The notes beneath the pieces were generated by a model that saw nothing but the letters and a program-made list of their open reading frames with translations, did not search any database and was not told the DNA's origin. Shown in pieces: positions 1 through 7,480 of a stretch of DNA of 7,480 nucleotides. A program made the position numbers and the translations under genes. The first letter of the stretch is position 1; the number at the start of each line of letters is the position of its first letter. The DNA lies in NCBI GenBank assembly GCA_945952355.1, contig CAMFIW010000121.1, positions 1 through 7,480 of the forward strand, written 5' to 3'. Origin of the DNA: an uncultured Phenylobacterium sp. GTDB taxonomy: Bacteria; Pseudomonadota; Alphaproteobacteria; Caulobacterales; Caulobacteraceae.

Positions 1-260
1 TGCGCGACAAGGGCGAGGACTTCTCGGAATTCCTCTGGGCCTTCACCGGCGGCAAGCCGATCCAGAACCGCTTCACGGCCTTCGGTGACGTCCCGGCCCA
101 AACCCCGCTCGCCGTCGAGATGTCCAAGGCGCTGAAGGCCAAGGGGTTCAAGTTCGTCGGCCCGGTGATCGTCTACGCCTTCATGCAGGCCACCGGCTTC
201 GTGAACGACCACTTCGTCAGCTGCCACTGCTACGACCGCATCAAGAAGCTGGGCGCCTGA
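1..260 (+). CDS. tag: DNA-3-methyladenine glycosylase I, 3' part
   Basis: The last 85 codons of Tag are visible; the 5' part lies left of the window. Tag removes 3-methyladenine from alkylated DNA as the first step of base excision repair in the cytoplasm. The visible part shows the family's C-terminal signature: an EFLWAF segment, the block [19 protein letters not shown], then [10 protein letters not shown]. In E. coli Tag the His and first Cys of this last block (H-x3-C) are two of the four structural zinc ligands; here they are visible residues 70 and 74. The other two ligands are N-terminal and cannot be seen. The stop codon TGA (258-260) shares its A with the ATG of rnhB, so the two genes are probably cotranscribed and translationally coupled. 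The frame is open from the window edge. The identification rests on strong motif recall rather than a search. Confidence 0.93.
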   Translation, partial: RDKGEDFSEFLWAFTGGKPIQNRFTAFGDVPAQTPLAVEMSKALKAKGFKFVGPVIVYAFMQATGFVNDHFVSCHCYDRIKKLGA

Positions 261-886
261 TGCCCGACCTACTGCTCGAGGCCGCCTGTCCTTCGCCCGT
301 TTGCGGGGTGGATGAGGCTGGGCGCGGGCCCTGGGCCGGGCCGGTTTCGGCCGGCGCGGTGATCCTCGATCCCGACCGCATCCCGAAGGGCCTCGACGAT
401 TCCAAGAAACTGACCGCCAAGGCCCGCGACGCCCTGGAGATCGAGATCAAGGAAGCCGCGCTCGCCTGGGGGGTCGCCATGGCCAGTGTCGAGGAGATCG
501 CCGAGCTCAACATCCTGCACGCCACCGGCCTGGCCATGCACCGGGCGGTCAGCATGCTCGCGGTGACCCCGGTCTTCGCCCTGGTCGACGGCAACTACGC
601 GTTCAAACTGCCGGTGCCGATCAAGACGGTCATCAAGGGCGACGCGATCAGCGCTTCGATCGCCGCCGCCTCAATTCTCGCCAAGACGGCTCGCGACCGT
701 CTGATGGCCGAGATGGACGACGTCTATCCCGGCTACGGCTTCGCGGCGCACAAGGGGTATCACGCTCCCGTCCACGTCGAAGCCCTGCGGCGGCTGGGGC
801 CCTGCGCGATCCATCGCCGCGGCTGGGCCCCGATCCGTGCGGCCCTGGAGGTCGCACCGGAAATTGACGCTCTGAATCAAGATTGA
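260..886 (+). CDS. rnhB: Ribonuclease HII
   Basis: RNase HII cuts the RNA strand of RNA-DNA hybrids and starts removal of single ribonucleotides misincorporated into DNA. The 208-residue product is of usual length. The four metal-binding carboxylates are all present: Asp18 and Glu19 in [14 protein letters not shown], Asp110 in ALVDGNY, and Asp128 in [18 protein letters not shown]. The GR(K)G region for 2'-OH recognition is the GRG at 21-23. LDDSKKL (45-51) and the C-terminal [12 protein letters not shown] are further family blocks. The ATG overlaps the stop of tag by one base (TGATG), which fits coupled translation, since no good Shine-Dalgarno sequence is seen. An RNase HIII or HI assignment does not fit the motifs. 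The product acts in the same broad area (genome upkeep) as tag, ccrM, mutY and dciA nearby. Confidence 0.97.
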   Translation: MPDLLLEAACPSPVCGVDEAGRGPWAGPVSAGAVILDPDRIPKGLDDSKKLTAKARDALEIEIKEAALAWGVAMASVEEIAELNILHATGLAMHRAVSMLAVTPVFALVDGNYAFKLPVPIKTVIKGDAISASIAAASILAKTARDRLMAEMDDVYPGYGFAAHKGYHAPVHVEALRRLGPCAIHRRGWAPIRAALEVAPEIDALNQD

Positions 887-889
887 CGC
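863..889 (+). promoter_or_regulatory. ATTGACGC direct repeats flanking a GANTC site
   Basis: ATTGACGC occurs at 863-870 and again at 882-889, 19 bases apart start to start, with a GAATC site (874-878) in the spacer. TTGACG is the core of the -35 element described for Caulobacter housekeeping promoters. The second copy overlaps the rnhB stop codon and lies 28 bases before the DUF2332 start, so it could serve a promoter for that gene. I see no convincing -10 element at the right distance, and the stretch also encodes the last residues of RNase HII, so chance is a real alternative. Confidence 0.3.
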
Positions 890-917
890 GCCGACGTCGC
901 GGGTCTGACCTGCCGGC

Positions 918-1973
918 ATGAGCAAGACCGAAATCGCCCAATCCCTGCGCATGCAGGCGGGCGCCTGCAACGCCCTGGGCTCGCCCTTCAGCGGCGGCCT
1001 TCTGGAGCGCGCCGCCGTCGACGTCGAGGCGGATGGGCCGGCGGCCCAATTGATGTCGCCCTGGATCGACGCCGATGTCCGCGCCCAGATGTACGACGCA
1101 GCGCCGCTCCGCCTGCTGGGGGCGCTGCACGATCTGGTGCTGAGCGGCGACGAGCCGGCCCTCGCCGCCGCATACCCGCGCCCCGACCATTCGGCCGATC
1201 CAACCGAGGCGTGGGCCGCAGCGCGGCCCGCCCTGATCCGCTGGCGCGATCGCCTCGCCGCCTTCATGAGTCACGAGCCACAGACCAACGAGGTGCGTCG
1301 CTCCGCATGTCTGGCGCCGGGGTTCCTCACCATCGCCAAGGCCACCCGCCTGCCGATCCGCGCTTTCGAGATCGCCGCCAGCGCAGGCCTCAACCTGAGC
1401 TGGGACCGCTACGCCTATCGCTTCGGCGAGACGCCCTGGGGCGTTGCGGACAGCCCGGTCCAGATCGACACTGTATGGGAGGGCCCGCGTCCTGCCGTCG
1501 ACGCCCCCATCGAGGTGATCGAACGCGCCGCCTGCGACCGCCGACCCGGCGACCTTTCAGACCCCGTACAGCGCCGCCGCCTGCTGGCCTATGTCTGGCC
1601 CGACCAGTTCGAACGGCTGGCCCGCATCAAGGGCGCCATCGACCTGGCGCGCCGCCTCGGCATCGACGTCGAGGAGGCCGACGCCGTCGACTGGGCCTGG
1701 CGCGCCAAGCCCCGGGCGGGCGCGGTCACCGTGCTCTACCACTCGGTCTTCTGGATCTACATGCCGCCGGAGAGCCAGGCGGCCCTGGCCCAGACAATCG
1801 CCAGTCTGGGCGCTTCGGCCAGCCCCGAGGCCCCCTTCGCCTGGCTGCGCATGGAGGCCCCGCCAGACAATCTCGCGGCGATGGAACTGCGGCTCACCCT
1901 TTGGCCCGGCGGGGAGGAGCAACTGCTCGCCGACACCCACCCGCACGGCGCCTGGGTGAAGTGGAAGGGTTAG
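918..1973 (+). CDS. DUF2332 family protein, function unknown
   Basis: A 351-residue soluble protein with the conserved blocks I associate with DUF2332: TNEVRRSACLAPGF (123-136), FEIAASAGLNLSWDRYAYRF (150-169), YVWPDQFERLARI (225-237), TVLYHSVFWIYMPPE (271-285), and a C-terminal LWPGG...LADTHPHGAWVKW (328-349). No signal peptide or membrane segment is visible. No activity is established for the family to my knowledge. The order of blocks resembles a Rossmann-fold methyltransferase: a hydrophobic-Glu-AASAGLN turn like motif I, an acidic VEEADAVDW (251-259) at the place of an acidic binding loop, and the hydrophobic strand of TVLYHS like motif IV. That is inference. It starts 31 bases after rnhB without a clear Shine-Dalgarno sequence, possibly as part of the tag-rnhB transcript or from its own promoter. 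Confidence 0.85.
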   Translation: MSKTEIAQSLRMQAGACNALGSPFSGGLLERAAVDVEADGPAAQLMSPWIDADVRAQMYDAAPLRLLGALHDLVLSGDEPALAAAYPRPDHSADPTEAWAAARPALIRWRDRLAAFMSHEPQTNEVRRSACLAPGFLTIAKATRLPIRAFEIAASAGLNLSWDRYAYRFGETPWGVADSPVQIDTVWEGPRPAVDAPIEVIERAACDRRPGDLSDPVQRRRLLAYVWPDQFERLARIKGAIDLARRLGIDVEEADAVDWAWRAKPRAGAVTVLYHSVFWIYMPPESQAALAQTIASLGASASPEAPFAWLRMEAPPDNLAAMELRLTLWPGGEEQLLADTHPHGAWVKWKG

Positions 1974-2021
1974 AGGCGGCCGGCCGCGCCCATGGCTTGG
2001 TCCGAGACGTGCTTCGGCCCT

Positions 2022-2025
2022 AAGG
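2022..2025 (+). promoter_or_regulatory. Ribosome binding site deciding the pip start
   Basis: AAGG lies eight bases before the ATG at 2034. The alternative in-frame ATG at 1992 has no such sequence upstream and would add 14 residues (MAWSETCFGPKVGR) unlike the N-terminus of the family. The site therefore favours 2034 as the start of pip. Confidence 0.55.
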
Positions 2026-2033
2026 TCGGCCGC

Positions 2034-4188
<2,155 letters not shown>

Positions 4189-4224
4189 ATCCAGCTCCGC
4201 CATTCTGGCGTTCGCCGGGAGGAG

Positions 4225-4268
4225 CGGTTCAGGGCCGGGTTTCCCTTCCGTCCGGCTGAACCGATTTC
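4225..4268 (+). terminator. Hairpin downstream of ccrM, likely terminator
   Basis: CGGTTCA (4225-4231) pairs perfectly with TGAACCG (4257-4263), and inside it GCCGG (4234-4238) pairs with CCGGC (4252-4256), with a two-base GG bulge on the left arm and a 13-base loop. These twelve base pairs start 36 bases after the ccrM stop. Only ATTTC follows, so the T-tract is weak for a classical intrinsic terminator. It could end ccrM transcription or protect the 3' end of its mRNA. The rest of the 4189-4325 gap shows no recognisable promoter. Confidence 0.45.
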
Positions 4269-4325
4269 ATCCGAGAACGGCCGCATTTTTCTGGCTAGCG
4301 GTACGGTGGCGGCTAAGCTGGCCGC

Positions 4326-5504
4326 ATGAACCCGCGCATATTCGTCCTGACGCTCGTCACCTTCGCCTTCGGGTCGGGCGCGTTCATCTTCGCGGGGATG
4401 CTCGAGACCCTGGCGGCGGACCTGCACGTCACCACGGCGGTCGCGGGCCAGCTACAGACCGCCTTCGTCCTCACCTCGGCCCTGCTCGGCCCCCTCGCGG
4501 CCTGGCTGTTCGGGCGGATCGACCGAAAGTTCATGGTGATCGCCGGCCTCAGCCTCAGCCTGGCCCTGCACATCGCTTGCTCGCTGACACCTAACTTCAC
4601 GACGCTGCTGGTGCTGAGGGCCCTGGCAGGTCTCGCGGGCGCCATGTCCGGTCCGGCCGCCAGTGTGGCAGCCGCCTCGCTTGCCCCGCCGGATCGACGC
4701 GGTTCGGCGCTCGCCATGGTCTCCAGCGGCATGACGCTCGCCTTCGTGGTCGGCATTCCGGCCGGGAGCGTCATCGGCAACATGTTCGATTGGCGGGCCA
4801 CCTTCCTGGTCGCGGCGACCATGTCGGCCATAGCCCTCATCGGCGTGATCCTGTTCTTGCCGCGCGTTCCGGCCCCGCCGAAGCGTGACGGCGGCAGCGT
4901 GCCGCTGATGGCCATCTGGCCCTTCTACCTGACCACATTCCTGACGTTCGCCGCGAACATGACGCTCAACCTCTACATCGCGCCGATCGTACGGGTTGGG
5001 GCCGGCGTCACCGGGGCCGGGGTCAGCGCCTTCCAGGCCATGATCGGGGTCGGCTCCATCGCCGGACTCTGGCTAGGCGCGCGGGCCGCCGACCGTAACG
5101 CCGGGCGGAACTGGATCCTCCAGGGCTTCCTGATCCAGGCGACGGCCATGAGCGTCCACTTCGCCGCCACCCATCACGTCCTGCCCGGCGGCTGGCCCAG
5201 CGCGGCCCTCGTCGCCCTCGGCATCTTCCTTGCGGCCACGGCGCTCTTTTCGATCACACCGGTGATCCAGTCCAAACTGATCCAGGCGACCGGCGGCGCG
5301 CCAGTGGCCCTGGCGCTGAATGGCTCGGTGATCTCGGTGGGACAGGCCCTGGGTTCGGCGGCGGGGGGCGCGGCGCTTGCGGCCTATGGCGTGCCCGCCA
5401 TTCCAGGCGCGGCGCTCAGCCTGTCGCTCACAGCGCTCACCCTACTGTTCTTCGCCTTCCCGCGGCCCGAGGCCGAACCCGAGGCCCGAAAGGTCCCGGC
5501 CTGA
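4326..5504 (+). CDS. MFS transporter, DHA1 (drug:H+ antiporter-like) group
   Basis: A 392-residue inner-membrane protein with about twelve hydrophobic segments (roughly 5-27, 42-63, 70-88, 92-115, 130-152, 158-178, 193-220, 230-252, 262-283, 292-313, 325-352, 358-378), normal for a single-polypeptide MFS carrier. The loop after TM2 has GRIDRKFMV, a variant of motif A, and TM5 carries GIPAGSVIG followed by DWRATF, the antiporter motif C region of DHA1 efflux proteins such as AraJ-like permeases. The family exports small molecules by proton exchange; the substrate cannot be told. The ATG has no clear Shine-Dalgarno sequence, so it may be poorly or leaderlessly translated. It ends four bases from the end of the oppositely oriented mutY. 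No regulator gene lies beside it, and its link to the DNA-repair neighbours is unclear. Confidence 0.88.
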   Translation: MNPRIFVLTLVTFAFGSGAFIFAGMLETLAADLHVTTAVAGQLQTAFVLTSALLGPLAAWLFGRIDRKFMVIAGLSLSLALHIACSLTPNFTTLLVLRALAGLAGAMSGPAASVAAASLAPPDRRGSALAMVSSGMTLAFVVGIPAGSVIGNMFDWRATFLVAATMSAIALIGVILFLPRVPAPPKRDGGSVPLMAIWPFYLTTFLTFAANMTLNLYIAPIVRVGAGVTGAGVSAFQAMIGVGSIAGLWLGARAADRNAGRNWILQGFLIQATAMSVHFAATHHVLPGGWPSAALVALGIFLAATALFSITPVIQSKLIQATGGAPVALALNGSVISVGQALGSAAGGAALAAYGVPAIPGAALSLSLTALTLLFFAFPRPEAEPEARKVPA

Positions 5505-5508
5505 TCCC

Positions 5509-6555
5509 TTAGGGAAGGATGCTCAGGCCAACCTTCGCCGCCTTGAGGAACACGCTCGGCAGGGCGTCGAGGTCGCGGCGCGGAGACCAGATCACGCCCT
5601 CCGCGTCGCCCTCTGCCCACAGCAGGGTCAGGGTCAGGGTGAAGTGGGTGAAGCCGTGCTCCACCTCGCCCACCGGCCGCCAGTTCCCCGCCGCCGGCGC
5701 CGACGCCCGCGCCTCCGCCGAGCTGAACGGCGCCGTCCGCCAGTCGCTGGTCGGAAGGGCCAGCATCCCGCCCAGCAGACCTTTTGGTGGGCGGCGCACG
5801 AGCGCCACCTGGTCGCCGCGGGTCAGGATATAGGCCACCCCGTGCCGATGCGGCCGCTCAGCCCTGGCGGTCTTGCGCGGAAAGCTCTCCGGCGCGCCCG
5901 TCGCCAGGCCTGCGCAGGCGCCGGTCAACGGGCAGCGGTCGCACAGCGGCGACTTCGGCCGGCAGACGGTGGCGCCCAGGTCCATCAGCGCCTGGGCCCA
6001 GTCGCCGGGCCGCTCGTCGCGCACCAGGCCGGCGGCCAGGGCCTTCAGCTTCGGCTTGGCGTCGGGCAGCGGCGTCTCGACGGCGAACAGCCGCGCCATC
6101 ACCCGCTCGACATTGCCGTCCACCACGTTGGTCGGTCGGTCGAAGGCGATCGCGCCCACCGCCGCCGCCGTGTAGGGGCCGAGGCCGGGCAGGGCGCGCA
6201 GGCCCTCCTCGGTGTCCGGGAAGACGCCGCCATGGTCGCGCGCCACCGCCCGCGCGCAGGCCAGCAGGTTGCGGGCGCGGGCGTAGTAGCCGAGCCCCGC
6301 CCATGCGGCCATGACCTCGCCGTCCTCCTCGGCCGCCAGGTCCGACACAGTCGGCCAGCGGGCGGTGAACTTCAGGAAATAGGGCGTCGCATGCGGCACG
6401 GTGGTCTGCTGCAGCATCACCTCCGACAGCCACACCCGATAGGGATCGGCGCGCACGCCCTGGGCATGGTCGCCAGGTCCGACCCGCCAGGCGAGCTCGC
6501 GGGCGGCGCTGTCGTACCAGGCGAGCAGGGCGGCGCGGATCTGTTCGGGGGTCAC
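5509..6555 (-). CDS. mutY: A/G-specific adenine glycosylase MutY
   Basis: MutY removes adenine mispaired with 8-oxoguanine, preventing G:C to T:A change. The 348-residue product matches the family's length. Visible: WLSEVMLQQTTV (42-53) with catalytic Glu45; GLGYYARARNL (87-97); the helix-hairpin-helix LPGLGPYTAAAV (122-133); VVDGNVERV with catalytic Asp146; and the [4Fe-4S] ligands Cys198, Cys205, Cys208 and Cys214 with the exact C-x6-C-x2-C-x5-C spacing. A NUDIX-like C-terminal domain (about 236-345) has the 8-oxoG-checking loop GFTHF (Phe302, Thr303, His304). The usual LPWR near the N-terminus reads LAWR, followed by a short extra loop before DPYRVW. The start is GTG: an in-frame TAG lies four codons upstream and the next Met is residue 47, inside the catalytic motif. 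GGGGAG is only one base before the GTG, closer than usual. Confidence 0.96.
   Translation of the reverse strand: MTPEQIRAALLAWYDSAARELAWRVGPGDHAQGVRADPYRVWLSEVMLQQTTVPHATPYFLKFTARWPTVSDLAAEEDGEVMAAWAGLGYYARARNLLACARAVARDHGGVFPDTEEGLRALPGLGPYTAAAVGAIAFDRPTNVVDGNVERVMARLFAVETPLPDAKPKLKALAAGLVRDERPGDWAQALMDLGATVCRPKSPLCDRCPLTGACAGLATGAPESFPRKTARAERPHRHGVAYILTRGDQVALVRRPPKGLLGGMLALPTSDWRTAPFSSAEARASAPAAGNWRPVGEVEHGFTHFTLTLTLLWAEGDAEGVIWSPRRDLDALPSVFLKAAKVGLSILP
5625..5648 (+). other. G-quadruplex motif inside mutY
   Basis: Four GGG runs occur with loops of three (TCA), three (TCA) and six (TGAAGT) bases, meeting the G3N1-7 rule. Part of it is three tandem CAGGGT units (5624-5641). The G-rich strand is the plus strand, which is the template strand of mutY; the opposite strand encodes the alternating Thr-Leu run in HFTLTLTLLWAEG of the NUDIX-like domain. 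The motif is seen directly; folding in the cell is inference. Confidence 0.5.
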
Positions 6556-6623
6556 GCTCCCCAGCTAGCGGAAATGGAGCCTTGCGGCGAGAGAGGGTGA
6601 TCAGGCGCGCCGCGATCCTGTAT

Positions 6624-6630
6624 GAGGAGG
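6624..6630 (+). promoter_or_regulatory. Ribosome binding site deciding the dciA start
   Basis: GAGGAGG lies just before the ATG at 6633 (GAGG at 6624-6627 leaves five bases). It is the strongest Shine-Dalgarno-like sequence in the window and supports 6633 over an in-frame TTG at 6582. The ATG at 6622 is out of frame. The 77-base space between the divergent mutY and dciA starts holds no other element I recognise. Confidence 0.6.
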
Positions 6631-6632
6631 AG

Positions 6633-7184
6633 ATGCCAAAGAGGCCCCTGCCCACGCCCGCCGAAGCCGCCGCGATCCTCGCGCGCAAGCGCTCGCGGCC
6701 GCAGCGCCGCCCCCCGCCCCCGGCCGGGCGCAGCCTGAACCGGATGCTGAAGACGCTGGACGAGCGGTTCGGCAAGGGGCCCGGCGCGCTGCAGGCCCGC
6801 TGGCGCGAGATCGTCGGCGAGGACATCGCCCGCCGCACCGAGCCGGTGAAGCTCGGTCGCCCGCCGCCCGGCGGCGGTCCAGTGGCGCTGGAGATCCGCG
6901 TCGCCGGTCCGGCCGCGGCGCTCATCCAGCACCAGGCCGGCGAGATCGTCGCCCGGGTGAATCTGTTCCTGGGCGCCGGCGCCGTGAACAAGCTGCGGAT
7001 CGTCCAGGGGCCGCTGCGGACCCAGGCGGAAGTCGCCCGAACCGTCCGCCGCAAGCCCCCGCCCCTCGACGCGGCGGCGGAGGCCGAGCTTGCCCGCGGC
7101 CTCGCCGAGGCGCCCGACGGCCCTCTGAAAGCCGCATTGCTGAGCTTGGGGCGGGCTGTGCTGCGCGAACGCCGCAGCCGTTGA
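6633..7184 (+). CDS. dciA: DUF721/DciA-family protein, likely replicative helicase operator
   Basis: A 183-residue basic protein. The DUF721 core (about 34-128) begins SLNRMLKTLDERFGKGPGAL, continues WREIVGEDIARRTEPVKL (58-75), a strand LEIRVAGPAAALIQHQ (86-101), and ends EIVARVNLFLGAGAVNKLRI (104-123), the pattern of this family. DUF721 is now named for DciA, which loads or operates the DnaB helicase in bacteria lacking DnaC or DnaI. The N-terminal 33 residues are rich in Arg and Pro and probably disordered, and PPPGGGP (77-83) makes an insert between the core strands. The C-terminal tail (about 145-180) looks helical. It is divergent from mutY, and the next gene starts 64 bases later. The family is clear; the DciA role in this organism is inferred from homology, not shown. 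Confidence 0.8.
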   Translation: MPKRPLPTPAEAAAILARKRSRPQRRPPPPAGRSLNRMLKTLDERFGKGPGALQARWREIVGEDIARRTEPVKLGRPPPGGGPVALEIRVAGPAAALIQHQAGEIVARVNLFLGAGAVNKLRIVQGPLRTQAEVARTVRRKPPPLDAAAEAELARGLAEAPDGPLKAALLSLGRAVLRERRSR

Positions 7185-7209
7185 CAACAGATACCTCGCC
7201 CGGGGAATC
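7181..7209 (+). promoter_or_regulatory. Candidate promoter with GANTC at the -10 position
   Basis: TTGACA (7181-7186) is a perfect -35 hexamer and overlaps the dciA stop codon. Fourteen bases after TTGACAA, GGGGAATC (7202-7209) partly matches the Caulobacter -10 pattern GCTANAWC, and its last five bases are a GANTC site. It would drive the DsbA-like gene 40 bases further on. The -10 match is weak, and a hairpin occupies the same bases, so confidence is low. Confidence 0.3.
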
Positions 7210-7216
7210 GGGCTTT
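7198..7216 (+). terminator. Short hairpin after dciA, weak terminator candidate
   Basis: GCCCG (7198-7202) pairs with CGGGC (7209-7213) around the loop GGGAAT, followed by TTT, beginning 14 bases after the dciA stop. A five-pair stem with three Ts is marginal for intrinsic termination. It overlaps the promoter candidate at 7181-7209, and at most one of the two readings is likely to matter. Confidence 0.3.
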
Positions 7217-7248
7217 AATCCTTCATTCGGACTTCCGCAGAGGACCTC

Positions 7249-7480
7249 ATGCCGAATCTCTCCCGCAGCCTCCTCGCCATCGCCATGATGGGCGCGCTGG
7301 CCCTGGCCGCCTGTTCCAAGGGCGGCGGCAAGGCCGACACCGGCGACATGTCGATGGGCGACCCCAACGCCAAGGTGAAGATGGTCGAGTACGCCTCGGC
7401 GAGCTGCAGCCACTGCGCCAGGTTCAACAACGACGTCTTCCCGGCCTTCAAGGCCAAGTACATCGACACCGGCAAGGTCC
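7249..7480 (+). CDS. DsbA-like thioredoxin-fold lipoprotein, 5' part
   Basis: The first 77 codons are visible and the gene runs off the window. MPNLSR is followed by a hydrophobic stretch and the lipobox LAAC with Cys22 as the acylated residue, so the protein is a lipoprotein facing the periplasm. After a Gly/Lys/Asp-rich linker comes GDPNAKVKMVEYASASCSHC (37-56), the first strand and active site of a DsbA-type thioredoxin domain with the redox pair Cys53 and Cys56 in CSHC. The family usually has about 200-220 residues. The role would be thiol oxidation or isomerisation of exported proteins; oxidase or isomerase activity cannot be told from this part. GAGG (7240-7243) lies five bases before the ATG. 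A GANTC site (7254-7258) falls in the first codons. Ser at +2 after the lipid Cys would suggest outer-membrane sorting by E. coli rules, which may not hold here. Confidence 0.85.
   Translation, partial: MPNLSRSLLAIAMMGALALAACSKGGGKADTGDMSMGDPNAKVKMVEYASASCSHCARFNNDVFPAFKAKYIDTGKV

Noticed and set aside
1976..1987. Twelve-base perfect palindrome GCGGCCGGCCGC after the DUF2332 stop.
   Set aside because: No loop and no T-tract, so not a terminator; such GC palindromes are frequent by chance at this base composition.
4318..4328. GGCCGCATGA shared by the start regions of pip (2028-2037) and the MFS gene.
   Set aside because: Short, GC-rich and containing the start codon itself; no extended similarity around it.
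5505..5515. TCCC-TTA-GGGA inverted repeat between the MFS and mutY stops as a bidirectional terminator.
   Set aside because: Four base pairs and a three-base loop are too weak, and it overlaps the mutY stop codon.
5377..6600. Long plus-strand open frame of 407 codons opposite mutY.
   Set aside because: MutY on the other strand has every catalytic and cluster residue; the plus-strand product is low-complexity Arg/Gly/Ala sequence.
6574..6600. Eight-codon open frame (ATG to TGA) before dciA as a possible leader peptide.
   Set aside because: No ribosome binding site, no run of regulatory codons and no attenuator-like hairpin.
5858..7054. Long minus-strand open frame of 398 codons across mutY and dciA.
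   Set aside because: It is out of frame with mutY, lies antisense to dciA and shows no recognisable domain.

Overview
The window looks like ordinary chromosome of a GC-rich alphaproteobacterium in the Caulobacterales (Caulobacter, Phenylobacterium or a close relative). The strongest pointer is a full-length CcrM, the cell-cycle GANTC adenine methyltransferase, which matches my memory of the C. crescentus protein over almost its whole length. The third-position GC bias of every gene and the mix of neighbours agree. I see no insertion sequence, phage gene, tRNA, rRNA, CRISPR array or classical defence island.

Layout, left to right. The 3' end of tag (3-methyladenine DNA glycosylase I, 1-260) overlaps rnhB (RNase HII, 260-886) by one base. 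A DUF2332 protein of unknown function (918-1973) and a proline iminopeptidase (pip, start corrected to 2034, end 3041) follow. A short leader with two GANTC sites two bases apart precedes ccrM (start corrected to 3109, end 4188). A strong hairpin follows ccrM, then a 12-TM MFS transporter (4326-5504). The transporter converges, four bases away, on mutY (adenine glycosylase, minus strand, GTG start, 6555-5509). Divergent from mutY is a DUF721/DciA-family gene (start corrected to 6633, end 7184), the proteobacterial replicative-helicase operator family. The window ends in the 5' part of a DsbA-like thioredoxin-fold lipoprotein (from 7249).

How the genes work together: tag, rnhB, ccrM, mutY and dciA all act on DNA (base excision of alkylated bases, ribonucleotide/RNA removal, post-replicative methylation, A:8-oxoG repair, helicase loading). 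This is therefore a replication and repair neighbourhood into which three less related genes (DUF2332, pip, MFS) are interspersed. All genes but mutY read rightward. tag-rnhB is clearly coupled; the others have gaps of 31 to 137 bases and may have their own promoters.

The most interesting non-coding signal is the placement of CcrM's own target sites. I count eleven GANTC sites in the whole window. Two sit back to back in the ccrM leader, one lies at the ccrM stop codon, one lies at the expected -10 position of a TTGACA element before the DsbA-like gene with another just inside that gene, and one lies between two ATTGACGC direct repeats before the DUF2332 gene. The ccrM pair matches known methylation feedback in Caulobacter; the others are hypotheses. 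I did not find a clearly new multi-gene system.
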